Positions 21,722-34,956 of a stretch of 64,000 nucleotides of DNA are shown here, piece after piece; within the stretch, counting starts at the first letter, position 1, and every line of letters begins with the position of its first letter. A program made the position numbers and the translations under genes. Location: the NCBI GenBank assembly GCA_963932145.1, contig OZ010580.1:4655334-4719333 (forward strand), written 5' to 3'. The notes under the pieces are model-generated. The model was not told the origin of the DNA. It did no database searches and saw nothing but the letters and a program-made list of their open reading frames with translations. This DNA comes from Acanthosepion lycidas (taxonomy: Eukaryota > Mollusca > Cephalopoda > Sepiida > Sepiidae).

Positions 21722-23765
21722 ACTCAAACTTTCATGATGTTCTTTTTCAATTGATTACATGCGTTTATTTTCCTTTTTTAACTTTATAATCTTGGTACTC
21801 CATTACGCCAAGTTAATACGAAGATTGTATAACGCCAGACGAATGAGTTTTATTTAGTTTTACTTTTAAAATATTGAAAATATACGATTAGGTCTTATTT
21901 TTAAAATCAATGAAAACTGGTTTCTAATGAAATATTCGCTTGACTGAATGATACTTGATTATTCTTGTCTTTGAATTGACTCCTTCGTTTTTTTCATTTA
22001 TTTCACGTTGATATTGTTTTTAAAATGATTTAAAACTATTGAACTACGTAAGATAAATTTTACTTTAGCATTTTAAACAAATTTCTTATTAAATTGTATT
22101 TGCAATACATTTTTGTTACAATTCATTTTTTTTTTTTTTAATTCTGTAAACTAAAAAATTATGTCAATTAAATAAAATTGTATTTTTACTGGTCATTATT
22201 AAACAAATGCATTACTAATCCAGTTTAATAATCTGTGCAACACGTTAGTGTTTTTTTTTTTTTTTTGTACTTATGACATTACGTTTAAAATGCTTTTTAA
22301 ATTTCTTTCGGCAAATTATGCCAAAGATCTTTAATGTTCCTTTCATTTATTTTGTCACTCGTACGTACGTGCAATTAAGGATTTTCTTTTCTCACACACA
22401 TTTATGGACACAAAAATATTAACTGACTGATACATTTTTCAAACCGGCTAATAATTCGAGGTCAGATGAAATGTCCCTCGATTTCATGCAAAAACAGATA
22501 AAGTTAGGTTTTAGTTCATAGCAAGCAAGCGCACACATAATTTAATTAAATTCAATCTCAGTCAATTGGAAATGTTCATAATGAAAATATTTATTTTATT
22601 CTCAAACTAGAAAAATTACAAATCTTTCCAATCATTATAAAATGATAAATGCATATATACGATTTTAAAGAAAGACAGTAACTAGTGTTCAAGAATTTGC
22701 CGACAAATAGCATACTATGATGAAAAAAATATCCCAAACTGTTTTTTTATTATTTTAGTAAATTTTTCATCCTTTTTAAAACACTGGAAATTTTGATTTA
22801 AGAAAACTATGAAATGGGCTATGGACTATGAAATTCTAGGTAATTTTTTGCAGTGAAAGTAATTCATCTAGAAATTTTTGCAAAAATCGAATATTTTTCG
22901 GATTTTAATGAAACTTTCCGAATTTTATTCAAAGTGCAGAATCAATTTGTGTAAAATCGATAGTTACCAGAAATCAGCTCTGAATACAAAAAACCCAATA
23001 AATCAAAAACATTAATTAGGAAAGAAAGCATAACTAATTGCTTTTAGGAATAATGTATGTTAAAGACAATATTGTCTGAAATTTTTCCGATAAAAAATGA
23101 ATTCTTACAAGAGCTTTTTACAATTTTAATAATAATTTATAAAGTCGAGAAATCGTTTTGTTTCAACATGAATTTTTTATACTGATGTTCATAGTAGAAA
23201 GTAGAAACTATCCATTAAAGTCATGTACTTTAAGAGCTGTTTAAAATTTCAAGTGAGATAATATAAAGAAAAATTTGCAAATAACTGGGATGTAATATTA
23301 CAAGAGTTTACCCACTGCTAGGCATCATCAAGTAATTTTTCTCCACGGGTTATCTGAAACTTTTCAAGAAAATCTTGGAACGTAAGGATACGAAGCCAAG
23401 GTGCGTAAAAAATAAAAATCAATAAAATATTAGATTGCTTAAGTCAAGTACTTGTTAATTTGAAAAAATTACTGGGTAGTTAAAATATCGTAAAATTTAT
23501 GTCACTTCTGTTCATCTGTCCGATGATTTCTAACCTCACCTGTCAACACCTAACGAACAAATTATATTTTATTTTTGCAATATTTGTAAAACGGAGAATT
23601 TATCTCTTTACAAATATCTCGAAAATGGTAGACATACTCGATTTAACTGAAAAACAAAACGGCTGTTAAATATAAATTCGTTTTTAAATACAAAGTTTAC
23701 TGAATATATAATAAATTTCTTTCTTTACACTTAAAGCCAAAAAAAAAAAAAACATCCCTATAATT
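21722..23765. repeat. H2A-H4 spacer: conserved 3' spacer plus dispersed repeats
   Basis: Bases 21890-22735 match the H2A 3' spacers at 4.2-5.0 and 45.9-47.1 kb. From 22690 (TGTTCAAGAATTTGCCGACA, then AGCATACTATGATGAAAAAA) it becomes dispersed-repeat sequence, including the TTCATCTGTCCGATGA block at 23510. No gene. Confidence 0.65.
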
Positions 23766-23768
23766 TGT

Positions 23769-23806
23769 ACATATCTTGCAACCGTTGAATAAATTCGTAG
23801 AAAGTG
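23769..23806 (-). promoter_or_regulatory. Conserved element downstream of H4 stem-loop
   Basis: CATATCTTGCAACCGTTGAA plus AATTCGTAGAAAG, identical to the element beside the H4 at 6815. Confidence 0.6.
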
Positions 23807-23809
23807 GGT

Positions 23810-23825
23810 GGCCCTGAAAAGGGCC
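23810..23825 (-). terminator. Histone mRNA 3' stem-loop (H4)
   Basis: Minus strand GGCCCTTTTCAGGGCC, 23 bases after the H4 stop. Confidence 0.95.
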
Positions 23826-23848
23826 GTTGAGAATAAAGTTTTTCATAT

Positions 23849-24795
<947 letters not shown>

Positions 24796-24841
24796 AAATT
24801 CAACTTTTTTATGATTTTTTTGATTCAACACAAAAGAAAAC

Positions 24842-24857
24842 GGCCCTTTTTAGGGCC
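24842..24857 (+). terminator. Histone mRNA 3' stem-loop (psi-H3)
   Basis: GGCCCTTTTTAGGGCC, 46 bases after the pseudogene stop and fully preserved. Confidence 0.9.
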
Positions 24858-26922
24858 AATAATTCATTTGAAATGTTTTTCTTTGATTCATGATATGCTT
24901 TCTTTCTCTTTCGACTAATTTCTTCTAAATGGAAGGTCAATGTGTTCACTGTTTTAGTACGTGTTTTTAATTGAATTTATTCGAAGTGAGTATTAAAGTT
25001 TTTTTAGTGTACGTTGTTATGTGAATGAACTTAAAAATGAAATATATTTTTTCGATTTTTCAAATGTTTTCTTGATTTAGGCTGTTATCCTCAGTAATTA
25101 TTCGCAATAAATATTGTCTATGATCGATTTATTTTAAACTTGTTTTTTTTTTGCATCTACTTTCAATGTTACCTTCCCATTTCTCTTTCTTTACAAATTT
25201 AAATCAAATGCATCCAATGGAATAACAGATAATAGTGAAAACAAATTCAAGTATTAACACAGTCATTCCGATTAAAATATTTCTACTCTAATTGTTTTCT
25301 TCCTGGAAAGTATTATTGATTGAGCAGTGAAATTATCGCAAGAGTTAGCATAAAAAAGAAAGTATTTTTCTTTTCTTTGTCCTAAAAATAAATGCTAATT
25401 TATTCATTTTTTTACTGACTAATACAATTTTTTTTCCTTTTCGAAATGTGAATATGTTAAAAATTTGCCAAAAATAATGGAATTGTTTAAGATCAGTATT
25501 TTATTTTTATTTATTCATGAATGTGTTAAAATCTGGAAATAGTTTGTTCCGGACAAGATCTTTTTTTTAATTAATGACTTTTTAAAAGAGTAGTAGTGTT
25601 TAATGGCTTTTTCATCTGTAGTGATTATTAAATGATTTTTTTTTTCATTTATGCAATTGTTAGATTGTTTTTGTGCGAAAATTTCTGACAAGTAATCGAT
25701 TAACCGTTAATCAATAACGGTATCAGATTTATAATGTCTGTCAATTTTAATTTTTTTTTCACCTTTTTTAGCACTTCCTTTATTTTAGTAAATTTTAAAA
25801 CCGGAATAATTGAAAAAAAGACTTCATTTGGAGATAATTCAAACAAGGAAGAAGCTTATATTTAACAGAAAGAGGTAGCTGAAATTTATGGGTCACGTAA
25901 TGTGAAAAGAAGACTTAGAGAATCTGATACTCACAAGGGCGAATAGAGAGACAGGGGAAAGCAACACGTGGCATACCTAGTGGGCTTAAGCAAGTGGATG
26001 AGAGTACAGGATTTGGGAGAAGGGTCAAAATATATTGAGAGCTACAAGGGATAGAGGTAGGTGGAGAGCCATAAAAGAATAGATTAATAATAATAATGGT
26101 TGATACAGCTTCATTATTGAATAATTCTGCGGCAAAGTACATACCAAATTAAACAATAAAATCCTCAGTAATTGCTACAAATCTGGAAAAAAAAGCGACA
26201 TTGAGTCCATAGAAATATTGCCAAACTTGAAAGTGGCCTGAGTCCATTTATCCAAATATTTCTGTTTATGATTACTCTGTGGTAGTGATGCATTGTATGC
26301 AAATGGAAAGGACATGGGCGCCTAGCGATTTAATAAACAGATACCGAAACAAATTGACGTTTCTTTGTTTATCATGATTTTTCTAGTTGCGTACGCAATA
26401 AATTAAAATCGGATTTTTTTTCTTTTTTTAGTAGTGATGTTATTATTTGTAGCAAGTTTCGTTTCTGCAATATTGTCTCTGATTTGAAAAAATGCGCTCA
26501 CTTCAGATCACATTTACAGAGAGGGAGTAGAATTACATGCCACACATACACATTCAATTCTTTTAGTCCACCATAGAAAAAAATGAAATAAACCCCCATC
26601 TCTGTGTCCAACACCTTAAACAGCTACCGGCGTGTTAAAAAATACATTTCTGCAATATTTTCAACTTACAATAATGTTACAATAATATTTGTTACAAATT
26701 TAATTAAACTCTAAATCCATTACTATTTGTTAAATAAAATTTCAGAAAAGTATATTTTCTTTTTCAAAGATTTTTTTTCATAATGAGAATTACATTGTAT
26801 GGGTGACTAAATCAGCCATTTTAACACAAAACAATTTAAATTAGTATTTTCCCGTTGGAAATATTAAATTTAATCTATTATCTTGCAATTAAAAATAAAA
26901 GAAAAATATCAAGAAAGATTTT
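24858..26922. repeat. AT-rich spacer with a dispersed repeat
   Basis: No gene. Bases about 26095-26370 (GTTGATACAGCTTCATTATT, GCGACATTGAGTCCATAGAA, CTGAGTCCATTTATCCAAAT) match 39660-39990 and, reversed, 35540-35750. The segment 26865-26922 is the TTTAATCTATT repeat module into which the truncated LINE inserted. The rest (24900-26090) is unrecognised. Confidence 0.55.
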
Positions 26923-29479
26923 CTTTTTAAACCGGTATTTATTTGAACAAAAGTACAAATTGTGGCACAAGGCCAATAAAGGGGAGGGTAGAGGCTGGTC
27001 AACACTAACTATCTTATACCTAGATAATCAGATTCGCGACCCATTCGTACATTACATTTTACACATTCACCAAAAGAACTCGTCCATCACCAAACAATCC
27101 TTCAACCACCATAATACCACGTGCTCTCAAGGGAGACCTACCAAAATCGCGCCCCATACCATGAAAATTCTAATGATGATATATATATATACAATTCTAA
27201 TAATGATAAAATGAGAGGGGAGGGAAATGAACCCAATAATAAACTTAAAATAAACACAAATACAAACTAAACATAATTGATGTTAGTAGGGACCGTCCAA
27301 CCCATAAAACAGAGAGGCCGCTGTATTCTGCCCAGGGGACAAAATCAAGAGACGCTCTCGCTAAGGGAGTGGGAAAAAGTATAAAATATTAGGCTGGAAT
27401 GGGAAAATATAAAACTGACCCAGTCGAGATGAAAATGGGGCGGGGGTCAAAACAAACTGGGGAGGATGGGAATCTCGACTTGGATCATAACCAAAGAACG
27501 GCCGGGATGCAGGCCAGGAACAACACTTACTCACATTAACTAGGTACACTGAAGCTTGTCTAACCTAACCAAGGGGAGGGTTCCACAGGAAGCCACCCCG
27601 ATGTGCAATAGGTTGACCTAGAAGAGAAAATCAAGGCTAGCCCCGTTCACACGAAGCAAGCTCGCTTCTTTTAGCCACCTTTCGCTAAAGACTGTCGAAT
27701 GCAATCGTTTTCTATCCGATCTAATCTTCATCTTGAGCTGATGCTCAAAGAATCGAATCAGATCCGAATGAGAAAGACGATTGCCTCGCAAGACTTCCTC
27801 CTTTCGCGTCGTCCAAATCACCATTCGAGCCGTGGCCATCAGCGTCAGAAACACCATCCGTTTCATCCCGGAATACGGGGGCGACACATTGTCACACGCG
27901 TATGCGCGATCAATGGACACAAGCTGTTCGGGAGCGAGACGAGCCGTCAGCTCGCCGACATGGTCCCATAAGGGGCGGACCTGGGGGCAATGGTAGAAGG
28001 CGTGCGCAGCCGTTTCCTCTAAGCCAAGGCCACACCGTTCACAGTCTGGCAAATCCGCCAAGCCCCATATGAAAGCCTTGTCGTTGAGAGGCAGCCGATT
28101 CCGAGCCAATCGCCAGCTAAGCGAAAACTCAGGGTTACTGAGGTAATCCGCCGCTGGCGCCCAAGACCAGTAGGAGCAGTACTCCTCCTCCGACAAGCCG
28201 AGCGTATCTCGTAGGAGATCCTTCGCGGGCCTCTCCACTAATTCACGATAGAAGACCTTCCTAGGCCGAGAAAGGTCACTGGACCGGGGAACGGCCCTCA
28301 AGGCCGACCGACACTCGCGAAGGAAAACCGATTGATCCCGGGGTTTACGACCGCGCTCAACCCGCGAGATGGGGGGACTGATGGTAAGGCCAGGGAACGC
28401 GTCCCTAACAATCCCCTCCAGAATCGGATCTCCTCCAGTCAATGCACGGCGTAGGAAAGCCAACCTAGAGGCACGGATGTGACTCGGCAGGTGCGGCATT
28501 CCCAGCCCCCCATGACACGGACGTTTAGTGCAGACTCGTCTGTCGACCCGATTCCCGCGTCCCCTCCATAAAATGGAGGATAGCGATTGCTCGAGCGCCT
28601 TCTTGTGAGTCTTACAGAGAGGAAGTACGGACAATCGATAAAGAATCAGGGGGAAAATGTATGTAGCACACACCTCCGCCCTGCCCTTCACGGACAACCT
28701 CCGTCGATTCCAAGTCTGACCGGCGGAATCGACCTTTGCTCGTACTTCAGACCAATTCTTCTCCAGCTGGAGGTCAGGCCCAAACCACACTCCAAGAATG
28801 CGGACAGGACCGTCTGTCCAACCGAAGCGGCCCGGAAGAGCGACCCCCTTCCAGGCACCTAACCGCAAGCCGGACGACTTGTCGCGGTTTATTTTGGCCC
28901 CTGTCACCTTCTCGTACCGATCAAGCGCCTTCTGTACCACCTCAATGTCGTTGCGGGACGACACGAAAGCAGATACGTCATCGGCGTACGCGGAAACCCT
29001 GGCTCGAGACCCTCCAGGAACGGCAATTCCACGTAGGGCCGGACTGCCGGTCTCGTCCTTCAGCCGGCGAAGGAGAGGCTCCAACGCCAAAGCATAAAGG
29101 AGAGGCGACAGCGGACAACCCTGACGAACCGACCTAGACAGCACGAACGCGTCCGACAGCCTTCCGTTCACCTGTACCACCGCACTGGGGGAGCGATACA
29201 GGAGGCTAATCCAGCGGCAGAAGTTGGGTGCGAATCCAGCGGCCTGCAGGACAGCTGCAAGGTAGCGATGGTCGACCCTATCAAATGCCTTGGACTGATC
29301 CAAATTGATCAGCGCGGCTTCTTCGTCGTCTTTCACACCCTCTATGATCGTGCGGATCAGATGCAGGTTGCTCTGAATTGTTCGGCCCCTCACAGAACAA
29401 GTCTGCTCAGGTCCCAACAGAGACTCGGCAACTGACTGCAAACGCTCCTGCAGGATCTTGGCCATAATCTTTTTAAACC
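26923..29479 (-). mobile_element. 5'-truncated Tx1-like LINE with target duplication
   Basis: The element occupies about 26934-29468 on the minus strand and is flanked by an 11-12 bp direct repeat CTTTTTAAACC (26923-26933 and 29469-29479). It keeps only the RT-to-end part of ORF2 plus a ~680-bp 3' UTR; the 5' truncation is what target-primed reverse transcription commonly leaves. The 3' end (TATTTATTTGAAC, ATTGTGGCACAAGGCC on plus) resembles that of the 48.5-kb copy. It landed inside a dispersed repeat that resumes as TTAGGTATCTCG at 29480. Confidence 0.9.
27618..29465 (-). CDS. LINE ORF2 fragment: reverse transcriptase to C-terminus
   Basis: 615-aa open frame with no internal stops. RT motifs: GRTIQSNLHLIR (about residue 27-38), LDQSKAFDRVDH (about 53-64, first catalytic Asp), RQGCPLSPLLYALALEPLL (about 114-132), VSAYADDVS (about 157-165, catalytic Asp pair) and GAKINRDKS (about 189-197). 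The C-terminal region has a zinc-finger-like CERCGLGLEET...HAFYHC and ends in the MVIWTTRKEE...FEHQLKMKIRSDRKR block shared with the other copy. The Met at 29465 is an internal codon (K-I-M-A-K-I-L) exposed by truncation, so this is not a natural start. It is not expected to move on its own because the endonuclease is missing. Confidence 0.9.
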   Translation of the reverse strand: MAKILQERLQSVAESLLGPEQTCSVRGRTIQSNLHLIRTIIEGVKDDEEAALINLDQSKAFDRVDHRYLAAVLQAAGFAPNFCRWISLLYRSPSAVVQVNGRLSDAFVLSRSVRQGCPLSPLLYALALEPLLRRLKDETGSPALRGIAVPGGSRARVSAYADDVSAFVSSRNDIEVVQKALDRYEKVTGAKINRDKSSGLRLGAWKGVALPGRFGWTDGPVRILGVWFGPDLQLEKNWSEVRAKVDSAGQTWNRRRLSVKGRAEVCATYIFPLILYRLSVLPLCKTHKKALEQSLSSILWRGRGNRVDRRVCTKRPCHGGLGMPHLPSHIRASRLAFLRRALTGGDPILEGIVRDAFPGLTISPPISRVERGRKPRDQSVFLRECRSALRAVPRSSDLSRPRKVFYRELVERPAKDLLRDTLGLSEEEYCSYWSWAPAADYLSNPEFSLSWRLARNRLPLNDKAFIWGLADLPDCERCGLGLEETAAHAFYHCPQVRPLWDHVGELTARLAPEQLVSIDRAYACDNVSPPYSGMKRMVFLTLMATARMVIWTTRKEEVLRGNRLSHSDLIRFFEHQLKMKIRSDRKRLHSTVFSERWLKEASLLRVNGASLDFLF

Positions 29480-31540
29480 TTAGGTATCTCGTTTCTGTGA
29501 AGATGCCTAGATTAATAAAACTAGAAACGGGACGCGACCTCTCGACGACAAACGCTATCTAAACATTTAAAGCAGTCATCGTTTCATATGAAAGCTGTCA
29601 GTTTTAGATCATCATGAATCATGCCTTGTATAATAAACTGGCCACTTAGGGGAAAAATACTCAAATCTGTTGATACCAGATGAGAGTAGGAAAAGTTGTA
29701 AGTATTTTCATGCATTTGATGTTATATTTTTCGAATTTTTCTGCTCGTCTGATAAATTTTGCACAAGCTATTCCCAATATGGTTTCTAAAAAAGATTTAT
29801 TTCATTTGGGAATAAGTTCTGGTAGTTTAATTAAAATTCAACAATTATTTGATTGTTTAAAAATTCAGATAATATAAAAATTAATAAATAAAATACCATA
29901 AAATTTCATGAGATGTACGTAAAAATTATTGGTACCTCTCTTATGAAATGTTATATTAATTTTTATATTAACTTAGTTAAATTCAAATTTATTTTATTGT
30001 CATAGTATTTTAAATTGTATTATTTTTTTCCAGAAAGAATCTTAAAATGTAATTTTCCTCAAATAATCTCTGAAAAAGGTATATTTTATTTTTGCAAGAT
30101 TTTTAACACGGGTAATTTAACTAATATAAGTTATGTTACATCTGTTCATCTGTCCGATGACTTCTCCTGACCTCAGCTCTCACTACCATCAATTTAAAAA
30201 GTATGTGTTTTAAAAAGTATTCTTACAATTTCTTGTTTATATTCAGTACTTCCTGAATATGAAACTAAATAAATAACATTTTAGTTACATAGCACAAGAC
30301 GCAGCAAATGACTTGCTTATGTATTCTGTATTGTGGCATTGGTCGTAATGACAAACTGAGAAAGAGAAAAACTTAAAAATGGCAGAACTTAAATAAATTC
30401 CTTGATGAATACAGCGTGAATGTCTTTTCTGTATAGTTTTTGTTTTTAACTAGCCAGTAATCTTTAAATTTAAGAAAATATTTTAAAGTCTAATAATTTA
30501 TTGATTGCTATATACTTTGGCTTTATTGCCTTATTAAAGAATACACTTGTTCGGAAAATGTTAGAAAATTAACAATAAATATATAAAATTTATTTGATGG
30601 GTACCTCTTATTTTCTGATAATGTCATGTATGTGCGTCCGTATTCTCAAAAATCGACACATTTATACACATTCTCTGAAAATGATATTTATTTCTACTAT
30701 TTATATTTATTCTATGGAGAAAACATTTTTATTTACATTTCTGAATTTGATCAGTAATAACAAATCTAAAATACATTTTACTGATTTAGTAATTCCTTAC
30801 TATATCTTTCTCGTTTTCAGTCATAACGAAAACAGTATCTTGCGCAGGTAACGAAAGTAATTCAATAAATAACTCATTTCATGACTATAACTTTTCTTAT
30901 TAGTACAGACAAGATAATATATTTATTTTCTTTGCTTGAAATAATTTTTTTTTTCAATTATTAGGAACAGAAAATAATAACATATCTTTTGATTTGCCTG
31001 TGCCTTTTAAGCAACACCGCCGAAATAGTGGTGTTGATTTAAGGCGATAAAGTTAATTTCCCTTAGATAGATTCCCCTTTTCACTGTATACAGTTTTTCC
31101 TTCGTTTCGGCGCTTAGCGATAGTTTTAATGATTAAAGGGAAGCTACTCCCGCCGTTTTTATGAAATGGTAACGTCTCGCAAAGAGAAATCGGAGAGCTT
31201 GAAATTTGAATTCTAATGGCTAAAAATGATTATGATTATGATTATGATAAAGATAAAGAACAAATTATTTCAGTTTAAAGCTGTCATGATAACGTTTACA
31301 TGCGAGGGTAAAAAAAATGTAATTCAGCTAATTTTAAAAGTTCTGTTTTCATTGACTGGATATTCTGTCAGTCAGACTATCAGATTTTTTTAGAATTTAA
31401 ATAAAATTAATATTAAATTAAGAATTATAATTTATATCAATGAATTTACAGGGCATAAAATGTTATACAACAAATAAATAAATGTATAGATTATTTTTTA
31501 ACGAGAATTAAAATACGTAAGAGTCATAAACGTATATATT
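29480..31540. repeat. Dispersed repeats, including an inverted duplicate of 56.2-56.8 kb
   Basis: 29480-29800 continues the GGGACGCGACCTCTCG / AAAGCTGTCAG repeat of 13.96 and 48.1 kb. Bases about 30590-31200 match 56205-56830 in reverse complement, including ACCTGCGCAAGATA-like and GGTGTTGATTTAAG blocks and a CAACACC...GTGTTG hairpin at 31012-31036. No credible gene. Confidence 0.6.
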
Positions 31541-31589
31541 TATGTACATATCTTGTAATGGTTGAATAAGTTGGTCGTACAAAATGTGT

Positions 31590-31605
31590 AGCCCTAAAAA
31601 GGGCC
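31590..31605 (-). terminator. Histone mRNA 3' stem-loop (deleted H4)
   Basis: Minus strand GGCCCTTTTTAGGGCT. One terminal C to T change leaves a G-U pair, so the fold is still possible. A diverged TATCTTGTAATGGTTGAATA element follows at 31543-31570. Confidence 0.85.
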
Positions 31606-31628
31606 GTCAAGAGGGAACATTCTCATAT

Positions 31629-31844
31629 TTATCCACCAAATCTGTAGAGAGTTTTGCCTTGTCTCCTAAGGGCATAGACCACATCCATGGCGGTAACAGT
31701 TTTTCTGTTGGTTTGCTCAGTGTAGGTAACGGCGTCACGGATTACATTCTCAAGGAAAACCTGCATATTATCTCTGAGCACCTTACGACGACGGTTGGGG
31801 CGTCCTTTTTCGAATCCCTTTCCTCCTTTTCCACGTTCAGACAT
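31629..31844 (-). pseudogene. Histone H4 with 32-codon in-frame deletion
   Basis: The 71-aa frame starts [11 protein letters not shown] and ends YRFGG. Compared with H4, exactly 32 codons are missing after DNMQ (mature residues about 28-59). This removes helix alpha-1 and the start of alpha-2, so a normal H3-H4 dimer could not form. Tail changes include G2E, L10F, G11E, G14R, A15P, K16N and H18R. The frame, the start and a nearly intact stem-loop remain. Substitutions in normally invariant residues suggest relaxed selection, hence pseudogene rather than novel protein. Confidence 0.85.
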
Positions 31845-32080
31845 TATCAATGATAGTCCAAAAGAATAAATCGACTGAATAATCTGTAGAGATGAAACAT
31901 TTAAATTTATAGAGCTGTAATGTAGAAGAAAAAATATCATTTGATATAAAATGGCGATTTACTGACCAATGAAATTACGGTGAATAATTAATGTCTTTTT
32001 GTAAAGACAGCAGCAGCCACATTTCCCATATGAATTCGATTTTTCAAATTTGCCTTTTTTTACAGATTTCTTAAGTAATC

Positions 32081-32110
<30 letters not shown>
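31845..32110. promoter_or_regulatory. Decayed H4/H3 intergenic region
   Basis: CCAAT at 31964-31968 and CAGCAGCAGCCAC (32009-32021) match the H3/H4 promoters. No H3 coding sequence follows; a T run (32083-32108) and unrelated AT-rich sequence replace it. Confidence 0.6.
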
Positions 32111-32111
<1 letters not shown>

Positions 32112-34868
32112 TATTTCTTATCTCGTATTTTTCTAATCAAAATCGGTTTCCAAATGAAAATGTCATTTTTCTTTTCGTATATTTCTTTATTTATCGGCAT
32201 TTGTTCTTATTTAATTAATCGCAATAAATAAATATGTATTTGAATTACAATGATCAATTATTTTCAACTTCTTTGTTCCATGTCTTTTTCCTGTAACAAT
32301 AAAATTTAGAATTTATTTTATTGTCTCTATTTTCAATCATATATTTTCACTTCTTCCAAATTTGAAATTAATAAAATATTTTTATGCGTAATTATTTTTG
32401 TTTGTGTAAAAAAAATGTTGATCAGAAATTATCAAAAGAACCTGAATAAAAAGTATTTTTTTCACTCTTTTTCTTTCATTTATTTGTCTTCAAGATTCTA
32501 AATCTGTCTTGTTTTGTTCTTCATTTCAATTTTCTGGCAACAGATTAGTTTGTTTCTAAGCATCCACAATTTCTAGATTAGAGTCATTTTGATCGTTCGT
32601 ACTTTCAAAAAACTTAGGTGCTTTGAGTTTAGTTGACCTAAAAGCGAGAGAGAGAGAAGTAATGATAATGAGATTTGGAAAAGCACCTAATGTTTTTAAT
32701 ACATGTAGTTTCACAGAAAATTATTAAAATTGTTTTATTTACATTTGGGTTTTCAGAGAAAATCGTTTTATTTAACCGGTTTCGCTGTGTAACTTTTCAA
32801 ATGTTTGTAAATGTTACATTACAACATGCTGTCGCTTCAGTTCGGAATAAAAGGAAAAAAAAAAAACAAGGCTGAGGAAAATAATCTAATCTATTTTGAG
32901 GGACGTAACTCTGGTTTGTGGAGTAACTTGAGTTTCTGCTGATGAACAACTTTTCTTTGTTAATACGCTTTTGTTTTGTTCAATGGTCGTGTAGTAGTCA
33001 CATTGGTAGAATGGAAAGATATTAACATTTAGTATTTTTCGTATTCCTCTATATAACATTTTTACTTCAGGGCGTAGATTTTAATACGAACAAATATGTT
33101 AAGAAATTTGATTTGAAAATAGGAAAAATAATAAAGAAGTCTTTTGAATAATAAAGAAGTATTTACATTTATGACATTACATTGAATATTTAAGTATGCT
33201 AGTGTGAAACCTGTGCTTTTGGCAATTTTTGGAATGTTTGGCCTTATACTTTCATTTCGTCATCAATGTATTCAATATTTGATCTGTTTTTGCATTTAAT
33301 GCTGGTAAGTGCAAAAAATTCAAAGATATGATGTGAAAAAATGCAATAAAATAGTCAATGCGTTACTATCTGTTGAAGGATATTCTTTTTAAATGGAAAT
33401 CCCAAATTGATTAATGGACACCTTTATGCTTGATTTTAAGTCACGGTCAGCAAATATAGTGAACAGCTTTTAACATTCAGTTTAAAATATCAAATGACAA
33501 AGATTTCATTTAGACATGGAAGACATGAGCTTGATGTCTCGTATTTTAAAAAATAATGATTTTTAAATATAAAAAATCTCGTAATTGTTTTTCTGTTAAC
33601 TTGGGGCGTAAGAGTGCACCTATTGAGAAATGTTGATCTTAAGGTATCTCTAATAAAAATCCTGTATCTTTTCGAAAAATATTTATTCAAAATTTAAAAA
33701 CTGAAAAAACAACACTTTTTTAGTGAAATGTGACTTAAACAGCTACGGTTAAAATTATCTTTTGAATCGCCAAAAAATGTTTTATCGTCAAAGTCTTTGT
33801 TATTATTAAGAGGAAAGAACAACGGATGTTTTTTTATTATCTGGTTATATATTTTAATGCTTTTTAGCACCTTAAAATTTCGTTTTCTTGCGTCAGCGGG
33901 TGATCATAAATTATTATGTGTGATTTTAGTGGCATTTTGCGATGAAAAACGCATTGATTTTAAAATTCTTGCAAAAATCAAATAATTGTCGGATTTAATA
34001 AAACTTTCAGGGCTTATTCACAACTTATTGAAATTATATTAGAAACATTGATTTTTTAGAGATTATTGGTAAAAACTTTTTCATCTGTTGCTCTCCGTCC
34101 CAATTGATTTAATTTTATGAAATTTCGAGAAATTAATTTTTGTAGCGCCCAATGTTTATATTAGTTATAAGTACATGTCATTGGAGAATTTAAAGCATTA
34201 TAATTTTAGTACAACAGGACCCCCAATTACAGAAAATCTGTTTCGAATCGTAAATTTAAAAATGCAATAAAACTAAGACATTATTTAACTAAAAAAGCTT
34301 TTAATTGCTTTTATTAATAAAAACAATTATTATGTCAATTATTGTTTAAAAGTTTTTCGATTAATAATGAATTTTTCAGATTTCTTCTAACAGTTCCTGA
34401 ACAAGCGTTTTCATATGTAAAAATATAAAGCCAAAGTACCTAAAATTCAATAAAATATTTGGTTATTATTTGTCTTAAATTTTATTAAAAAAAAAAAAAA
34501 AAAAAAAAAAAAGGCGCTCACGTTATATTCGTTAAATAATTTTTTCAGTTATGTTCCCCGTAGAAAAATTCAGAAACATTTTATAACGAGAGATTCATCA
34601 ACAACTTATAAAATCCCATAAAACGCTTTTCTGCGATATTCTAACTAAAAGTAAGTACTATTTGTTTCAAATCACATTAATTAACGTTTTAGTCGATTAA
34701 TCTTCCTTAAATAAAGTTTGACAAAAGTATATTTCATTTTTGAAAGATCTTATGTTGTTTTGATATGGCTGGTTTTTAGTAATTTTGATGATTTAAAAGA
34801 TGAATCAAATAAATTTAAATTCGGTTTCAAAAGCAGTAAAGTATGTTTGTTTTAATTCTGATTAATTG
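32111..34868. repeat. AT-rich spacer of dispersed repeats
   Basis: No gene. 33390-33640 repeats the CCCAAATTGATTAATGGACA family of 0.9 kb, 33760-34200 is a GCATAG-family body, and an A run lies at 34487-34512. The block from 34800 (ATTTAAATTCGGTTTCAAAA) recurs at 35825. Confidence 0.5.
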
Positions 34869-34956
34869 AACTTTAAATCAGCTAATCCTTCTTAACATTT
34901 CAGAAAAGTATATTTATTAAAATATACTTTTCTGAAATGTTAGCTGATTTAAAGTT
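34869..34956. repeat. Hairpin-forming palindrome
   Basis: AACTTTAAATCAGCTA and AACATTTCAGAAAAGTATATT are mirrored by their complements, with a short centre near 34915. A ~9-base asymmetry sits in the left arm. It lies in dispersed-repeat sequence that is not palindromic in its relative at 35880-35950, so the inversion is local. Confidence 0.8.

Noticed and set aside
26855..27214. 119-aa frame rich in Ile, Lys and Thr
   Set aside because: It spans the LINE 3' end junction and repeat sequence and has no recognisable domain.
27618..29465. Possible host gene encoding a 615-aa protein
   Set aside because: Target duplication, RT motifs and match to the LINE ORF2 show it is a truncated retrotransposon.
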